Source: Branchiostoma lanceolatum
Lineage: Eukaryota > Chordata > Leptocardii > Amphioxiformes > Branchiostomatidae
Direction of reading: 5' to 3'
Assembly (NCBI RefSeq): GCF_035083965.1
Contig: NC_089727.1
Coordinates: 7,693,501-7,757,500, forward strand
DNA length: 64,000 bases
Part shown: piece after piece, positions 59,601-64,000 of the stretch
How the letters are laid out: the number at the start of each line of letters is the position of its first letter
Numbering within the stretch: the stretch's first letter is position 1
Translations under genes and position numbers: made by a program
Notes under the pieces: generated by a model
What the model saw: the letters and a program-made list of their open reading frames with translations, nothing else
The model's database searches: none
Told to the model about the DNA's origin: nothing

Positions 59601-62600
59601 CTACGGTCAGTTGTCTCTGTCTCACCAGCAAATCTGTTATAGCCTGGGGGTTTGGGGTGTGTGAGGGGGATGTAGGTATACTTGTGAAATACTTTCTTTC
59701 AGGTTGTACCAATTCGTCGTACAAAAATATATGAGTTTTGTTGTCAAATCAGCGAAGGGACAATTGTTTCAATAAAATTGCCCCATGAAAACTTCACTAT
59801 TGCTCAGAAATCATTCAACATAGCAACACACAAAAAAGTACACTCAGCCACAGAACAAATTAATTTTCAACAGACTTTTTCAAGCAATTCTTATTTGGCC
59901 ATCATTTTATCATTCGGAAAATCTGGAACTTCTTTTTTTTGTAGCTAAAGGATCAGTCTCTCTTGGGTGACAGATAGATTGAATAAAGGAATTGATGCAA
60001 AGTAACTTAATATATGGTTCAGAATTCAAATAGATGGTAATGATCTGCAGCCACATTTAGAATTAAACATGTACAATGTAGAATTATAAAAAAAAGATGT
60101 AGTAGCTTCTTTTAGTGGCATAAAATTCCACTGATTCAGAAGTTGAAAAATACTGATTGGAATAAATAAGCACAAATCTGTTTTGATTGACAACAGAAAC
60201 TGTTACAATAATCATTATATAGTTTACTATCATGATATAAAAGATATCTACATTAATTTTGCAGTTCTGAGTAATATCATTCCAATGTGAAAATCCAAGG
60301 CTAGCGAACGAAAAAGTGGTTTATTTTACAAACATTGCAGCCTTGTGGCTAAATCTGCATTCAGTGGTTGTAACAAAAATTACCAAAATTGAAATATTGT
60401 CATGAATCTACAAACTATAGGGCTTAGATAAAAGCATATCAAGATATCATGAAAAAATTAGAAGCAAAAAAAAACATTCAACCTCATCAACAAATTCTAG
60501 GAACTGATCTCTGGAGTCAATTTCAAGTCACCACATGGTTTTAAGAGGTTCAAAGCAGTTTCAAATTGTTAACTATCACAGAAATAATTCATAAACTGTT
60601 CCAAAAGGTGTCAGGACTGCAGGAACATTTACTCAGAAGAGTCAATCTGTAAAACTTAAAAAACTATGAACCTGTTGTCAAAAGCAATTGAACTTGATAA
60701 AACTTGACACTTGAGTACTAACTTAGCTATTATCAGCAACAACAAAGATAATCTGTTCAAACTGACCTGTGCCAGGTCCTCCACCCTTTTCTTCAGCATG
60801 CCCGCCATGTGTCGTACGATGGACCACTGCTTCAGCTGCCCGGCCTTCTCATACAGCTCCCCAGCCAGCATCACCACGGTAACGCCCTCCCTCATGTTAA
60901 TCTTGGTGTCCCAGTCTGGACCCCTGTGAAAAGGCCAAGCAGGTCAATCTCAAGTAAGGCAATACATGGCGTAAAGCATATTACGTTGGTATAAAACCTT
61001 GTTTTTCCCTTTAGTCACTGACAAAAGACAACGGATGCTGTCTGAAACGTCTGACAGTGTTTCAAAATCTTATCCAGTTGTTTGGCGTATCTTATTACCT
61101 GGATGTCTAACTTTCATCAACAACGTAAAGCATAATGCAATCTATATGTACTAAGTACGATGTGGCTCATGTTTTCAGCCAAGTACACTAGGTTACTTCA
61201 GATCTACTCTTCTTGATAGGTTTATTGAGTTCTTTTACATGCAGAGGTTTGTTCAGTGTACAGTAATACAATGTATAACCAGCTGCTGCTGCGCTGAGTG
61301 CCTGCGAAGCTGCAGAGTGTGTTACGCCAAAGGGCGGTTATATACTGGCTATACAGATACAGAAGCTGACCAGTGTGTTTTGCTGAAGGGCGGCTACACT
61401 GGATATATAGATACAGAAGCTGGACAGGTGTGTTTTGCTGAAGGGCAGTTATACTGGATATACATACATGTATCTGCTATACAATGTAGATACAGAAGCT
61501 GGTGCGTTACTTACTGTGTGTTGTACAGATAGTGCAGGACGTCAGCTTGCTCCTGGAGTGACCAGGTGTCCTTCAGATGTTCCACCAGTTCTGCACAGTC
61601 GATGTCCCCCGACCCCTCACGCAGCTTACTCATGCTAGGGGAGTGCCTGATGTCCGGTACATTGTCTCCCTTAACATCTGCAAAAAATCAACATCATGAC
61701 TTGTTATGTTGAAGAGTTGGCGCCAAGCAAGCGGTGGGACAAAAATACCAACTAACCTATCATTTGTCTGTAGACTATTTTAAACAATTCAAGTGCATTT
61801 TTTCCTGATCTACATCTCAAGTAGAGCGCTAGAAAAAGAAAGGCTTAAATGGACAATAATGGGTAACTCTAGCTCAATTCTTGATTATAGACCTTGGTAT
61901 ACAGATCATGTTCACAGGCGGAGAAAAACTTACAGACTATGCATTATTCTTTTATAATAGCTGATATTTCTTCCCAAGGTCTAAACATTTGGCTCTGTTC
62001 ATGCAATTCTAAAATTCTGTAAATTGGATGATAATTGGTAGCGCTACACATATATGTTACATGTTAATCAAAATCTTCTGTTTCTTGATGAAAGCACTCC
62101 AAAAGGACCAGCTTCTTTTCTAGTCTAAGAGTAGTCAATCTTGCTATAAAATGTAGATCCTACAGTGGAATCATGATCAATGAAATTTTCTACTGATTCA
62201 GCATGCAAGCAGTTTGCTTCAAAATGACTAGTCACTAATTAAATAGCAACAATGCACCTCTACTACACAGGAAAGAAATGTAATTGACATGTGATATCTC
62301 ATGGTGGTTAGTGCAATATGAAAATCAACTCAAATCAAAAAGGCAGACAGCAGAGAGCACGATACCCTGGGAGCCAGACTGTTATCGAGCCGTTAAGCCG
62401 GTTCCTTCGGTGGCCCAAAGCTCTAATCCCGCCGATACAAATCAACGCTCCGGGGAGTTCTAGCCCGAGAGTTGACCGGCCCCTACCAACAAAGGGTACG
62501 GTCAACTCCCTGGGCTACACCTCCCCGGAGCGTTAATTTCAATCGGGCAGGTTGACTGTCTCCGGCCACCGAAGGAACTCGCTAGCGGCCCAGTCCTAGC

Positions 62601-62664
62601 CTGGTTCTCAGGGTAAGAGCAAGACAGTTACCAAGAAGGCTAGCATACATTGCGGGGGAGATAC
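47646..62664 (-). CDS. PHKA: Phosphorylase b kinase regulatory subunit alpha, C-terminal half (5' end outside window)
   Basis: Twelve minus-strand exons join in one frame to 486 residues plus stop: 62664-62632, 61677-61515, 60923-60767, 57425-57267, 56014-55885, 54252-54154, 52270-52179, 51322-51308, 50303-50139, 49109-49056, 48850-48647 and 47834-47646. The match to vertebrate PHKA is close: [89 protein letters not shown] and [17 protein letters not shown] is one of the two large inhibitory subunits of the (alpha-beta-gamma-delta)4 kinase that activates glycogen phosphorylase; its C-terminal region contacts the catalytic gamma subunit. The glucoamylase-like N-terminal domain is upstream of 64,000. 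PHKB was rejected because the [13 protein letters not shown] and C-terminal [11 protein letters not shown] blocks fit alpha. Phases agree at every junction. Confidence 0.93.
48043..48142. mobile_element. Short inverted-repeat element in a PHKA intron
   Basis: GGGACCCCGTTCATACCAAG at the left is matched by CTGGTATGAACGGTCCC at the right, with a further inner ATTCGTAAATC / GATTGAACCTCATTTGCGAT pairing. About 100 bp in total. Confidence 0.65.
49337..49560 (-). mobile_element. LINE reverse-transcriptase tail fragment, minus strand
   Basis: The minus-strand frame reads [20 protein letters not shown] then CIEDENTFF. This is the C-terminal zinc-binding-like signature of LINE reverse transcriptases (GRYNxTPxxxRxCxxC...EDExHF). 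It is related in type to, but different from, the fragment at 7193-7925. Both ends are missing. Confidence 0.65.
49575..50025 (+). mobile_element. 3' end of a second LINE family, plus strand
   Basis: The plus-strand frame ending at 49957 encodes [35 protein letters not shown] and [11 protein letters not shown], typical of the C-terminal end of endonuclease-reverse transcriptase LINEs (the LRWxGHxxRMP motif). It ends with ACTGCAGATGCAGAGACCAG followed by a (GAT)n tail at 50003-50021. A tiny minus-strand copy of the same 3' end is at 57617-57658. It lies in a PHKA intron, antisense to the gene. Confidence 0.7.
50990..51204. mobile_element. TACTGTAAATC-type MITE, copy D
   Basis: The left end TACTGTAAATCTTGAAACTT plus GCAGTGGTTTTAT faces ATAAAACCACCACAAAAGTA and AATTTACAAGGTA at the right. 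It lies in a PHKA intron, about 100 bp from the 15-bp exon. Confidence 0.65.
51308..51322 (-). CDS. PHKA: Candidate 15-bp microexon of PHKA (MSKDM)
   Basis: On the minus strand, CCCAAACCCTCCAG precedes ATGTCTAAAGACATG, which is followed by GTAAGC. Both splice sites are strong, and the 15 bases keep phase 0 between the flanking exons (52179 and 50303). Whether it is always included is unknown. It falls in the regulatory, poorly conserved region between KQVT and IIEHND. Confidence 0.55.
52330..54150. other. PHKA intron; no other gene seen
   Basis: A fragment TTAGTCACTGACGAAAGATAGCGGAT (about 53405-53430) belongs to the palindrome repeat family at 46254-46503. No coding segment besides the PHKA exons. 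Confidence 0.4.
55012..55040. repeat. Perfect 13-bp-stem hairpin
   Basis: TCACCACTGATTG, loop ACC, then CAATCAGTGGTGA. An extra half (GACCACTGATTGG) precedes it. It lies in a PHKA intron. Confidence 0.9.
56366..56604. mobile_element. TACTGTAAA-type MITE, copy E
   Basis: It starts TACTGTAAAGTCAGTTACTT and ends AAATCTAAAAATTTACGCTA, with ATGAATTTGTGGTGGAG as in copy B. It lies in a PHKA intron. Confidence 0.6.
57120..57172. repeat. Short TG microsatellite
   Basis: TGTGAGTGTGTGTGTGTGTG core next to a GTACATTG-rich stretch. Confidence 0.8.
57267..57425 (-). CDS. PHKA: PHKA exon with the conserved [12 protein letters not shown] block
   Basis: 53 codons, phase 0 at both ends: [20 protein letters not shown]...DSSTAVLTQ. 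It corresponds to the vertebrate segment around HQKHLTVGLPPEPREKTI. Its first 15 codons are closely similar to the candidate alternative exon at 59643-59512. Confidence 0.92.
57617..57658 (-). mobile_element. Extreme 3' tip of the (GAT)n-tailed LINE
   Basis: On the minus strand ATGACTGCAGATGCAGAAAA then CATTGAATGATGATGATGATGAT. It shares the GACTGCAGATGCAGA motif and (GAT)n tail with the LINE end at 49,975-50,021, so it is a severely 5'-truncated copy. Confidence 0.55.
57660..59500. other. PHKA intron; no other gene seen
   Basis: AT-rich, with a short (AC)n at 58799-58818. No coding segment was supported between the two related exons. Confidence 0.4.
59512..59643 (-). CDS. PHKA: Candidate alternative (mutually exclusive) exon of PHKA
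   Basis: Acceptor CCCCAAACCCCCAG, then [20 protein letters not shown] and [17 protein letters not shown], then a possible donor TTG|GTGAAC at 59511. That gives 44 codons with phase 0 at both ends, the same phases as exon 57425-57267. The first 15 residues ([15 protein letters not shown]) match the other exon at 12 of 15 positions; the rest is different. If the donor is not used, translation would stop at a TGA 7 codons further and give a truncated isoform. Confidence 0.55.
60767..60923 (-). CDS. PHKA: PHKA exon (GPDWDT...VEDLAQ)
   Basis: 52 codons plus one completing base; [20 protein letters not shown] and [20 protein letters not shown] match the vertebrate GPDWNT...YISGILRKKVEAL segment. 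It joins the exon at 61515 in phase (CA|G = Gln). Confidence 0.92.
60995..61125. repeat. Single copy of the palindrome-family repeat
   Basis: TTAGTCACTGACAAAAGACA, GTCTGAAACGTCTGACAGTG, TTTCAAAATCTTATCCAGTT and ATTACCTGGATGTCTAAC appear in the same order as in one arm of 46254-46503. Confidence 0.7.
61310..61500 (+). repeat. Imperfect tandem repeat of about 60 bp, three copies
   Basis: Units contain TACTGG(C)TATA..AGATACAGAAGCTG and GTGTTTTGCTGAAGGGCGG. They lie immediately beside the PHKA exon at 61515. Confidence 0.7.
61515..61677 (-). CDS. PHKA: PHKA exon (DVKGDN...[16 protein letters not shown])
   Basis: 163 bp; [17 protein letters not shown] matches the conserved SSLQEQADILYMLYTMK of vertebrate PHKA. 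Acceptor TTTTTTGCAG, donor GTAAGT. Confidence 0.92.
62363..62615. mobile_element. MITE with TACCCTGGGAGCCAG termini
   Basis: TACCCTGGGAGCCAG at the left is matched by CTGGTTCTCAGGGTA at the right. Internal inverted segments (GGTTCCTTCGGTGGCC / GGCCACCGAAGGAAC; CTCCGGGGAG / CTCCCCGGAG; GAGTTGACCG / CGGTCAACTC) make it almost fully palindromic. It ends 16 bp from the 33-bp PHKA exon. Confidence 0.85.
62632..62664 (-). CDS. PHKA: Candidate 33-bp PHKA exon ([10 protein letters not shown])
   Basis: Acceptor TTTCTTTTTCCAG, 33 coding bases, donor GTAACT. Phases match the next exon (G|AT = Asp). It is the most 5' PHKA exon I can see. Its sequence is not strongly conserved with vertebrates, so the call rests on splice sites and phase. 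Confidence 0.6.
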
Positions 62665-63545
62665 CTGGAAAAAGAAATGAAAAATGATACAACAAAAACC
62701 TTAACTAAAATAATGATTGTATCCTACGTACAGGCATCTACTGATCAGTCAGTTGTGTCTGCTAAAATTGTCTTTTAACCTTTGAATTAGTATGTTTGAC
62801 ATACATGTACCCATTACTAATAGGCTATCAATTCTGTGTTGGTTGCAGGGTTAGGCAGCAGGGAGAAGGTTAATTCAAAACCTGGCTTCACCAGCTATTG
62901 AAAAGCTGATGTAATCATTTTAAGCATCCAACAAATTAATGGGGAAACTACGAATACTTCACAAATTAAACATAGCTGAAACATTCAAGCCAAAAATTTT
63001 TGGCAAAGAAAAATTTCAATATTAGAATTTGCATCATGCTTTTTACTAGACAGTAAGAAGAGCACTGCTCCCCAAGCATTCTGTCTTGTATATTAGCAAG
63101 ACAACATTGGAACACAAGCTGGGTGATATCATATCAAATCATATTTTTGAAGCTCCTTAGGCATATAAAATGTTTCAATGCTTATAAATGATCTAGACAC
63201 ATGCATGGTGAAAAATGTGTAATAATAATAATTGTATAACTCATAATTACTGCAATTATCATCATTCAATTCAACATAATATACATTGTGCCATGTGTGA
63301 TTGTCAAGCAATAAAGTTCATTCATTAATTTATTCATTATATTAAAATCATGATAACTGCAGCAACAATTTGCAGCCTCATTAGCCATACAATCATGCAA
63401 AGCAGCTCAAACTGAATTTTGTCTATTGTGTTTCATCATGGCCTGAGTTTAGCATACAATCTACAATCATATATCTAGCACTGCTAAAAGCCATTCATTG
63501 CAATCAAGCCATCTGCCTTGTGCTACATGGCCACCATGCACAGAC

Positions 63546-63909
63546 TTAAGTGGGCATCTCACTGGACTGCACCAAATTGAAATTGCACTTAGTCTAAGAA
63601 ATTGCACCAACACTGACATGAACCTGGAATGTCACATTAATTTCTCAATTTTGATACAAAATACCTTTATTGGAAATCGCAGTCACTGTGGTACCGCTGA
63701 ATTGAAATTTAATGTACAATGATTAAACAGTCATCAAATAGAATATGTTTGCATTGATAGAAGCATGTTTGCCGATTTGTGCTATTTTGTGCCATTTTGC
63801 CAATTGCGTTTTTCTTTTTTTTAAATTCGCAATTTTAGGTGAGAAATTAGCGCCCCTTGGCGAATGCTTTTTGCAATTTGGCACAGTCTAGTGAGATACC
63901 CGCTTAAAA
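63546..63909. mobile_element. DNA element with TTAA ends and inverted termini
   Basis: TTAAGTGGGCATCTCACTGG then ACTGCACCAAATTG at the left faces CAATTTGGCACAGTCTAGTG then AGATACCCGCTTAA at the right. TTAA at both ends fits a TTAA target-site duplication, the preference of piggyBac-type transposases. It is about 0.36 kb and non-coding. Confidence 0.75.
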
Positions 63910-64000
63910 ATGCAGAGCAAGTGGTGCAGCATTTGTCCATGCCTGTTTTGGCTTGGTTATCCTCCGTAAAGATCTCATCCTTATCGTCCACCAAGCTAGC

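Noticed and set aside
63961..64000. Possible further PHKA exon at the window edge (ASLVDDKDEIFTED on the minus strand)
   Set aside because: The frame is open, but no GT donor is evident after it and I could not match it to PHKA; it is cut by the window end.
1..64000. A defence system, CRISPR array, operon or phage-like system
   Set aside because: No direct-repeat/spacer array, no gene clusters in operon layout, and the genes are intron-bearing animal genes.

Overview
The window reads as nuclear DNA from an invertebrate chordate, most likely a lancelet (Branchiostoma). The reasons are multi-exon genes with GT/AG introns whose proteins follow vertebrate orthologues closely (GCC2, PHKA), dense short inverted-repeat transposons, tRNA-derived SINEs, decayed LINE tails, and many CA/TG microsatellites. 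The species call is inference. Nothing bacterial, viral or CRISPR-like was seen.

Layout. 0.6-4.2 kb (minus): a five-exon gene for a 158-residue secreted protein whose predicted mature N-terminus is histidine, as in copper 'histidine-brace' proteins (LPMO / X325 / BIM1-like). 5.2-7.1 kb (minus): a second tandem copy with matching exons 3 and 4 but an in-frame stop, an exon-2 phase conflict and no visible signal-peptide exon, so probably a pseudogene. 7.2-10.9 kb: LINE tail and other repeats. 10,985-21,359 (plus): a complete nine-exon GCC2 (GCC185) golgin of 1,768 residues ending in a GRIP domain. 21.4-24.2 kb: 3' region with three hairpin transposons and TG satellites. 24.3-24.6 kb (plus): a small intronless ORF with an H2B-like histone-fold segment behind a TATA box. 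26.9-28.0 kb (minus): a single-exon protein with three tandem ubiquitin-interacting motifs. 28-34 kb: SINEs, MITEs and a 1.4 kb non-autonomous element. 34.3-36.2 kb (plus): a two-exon divergent class A GPCR. 38.9-40.4 kb (minus): an intronless-CDS LRR-Ig transmembrane protein. 40.4-47.6 kb: repeats, including a near-perfect 200 bp palindrome. 47.6-62.7 kb (minus): twelve constitutive exons, plus one candidate alternative exon, of the C-terminal half of phosphorylase kinase alpha (PHKA). Its 5' end lies beyond the window.

The genes do not form one pathway; this looks like an ordinary stretch of chordate chromosome. The items most worth following up are the tandem copper-brace-like genes, the divergent H2B-like ORF, the triple-UIM orphan, the candidate alternative exon and 15-bp microexon in PHKA, and two genes (GCC2, PHKA) whose stop-codon region is copied in tandem into the 3' flank. 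Exon boundaries were assigned by eye from splice consensus, reading phase and remembered protein family sequences. No alignment or search was run.
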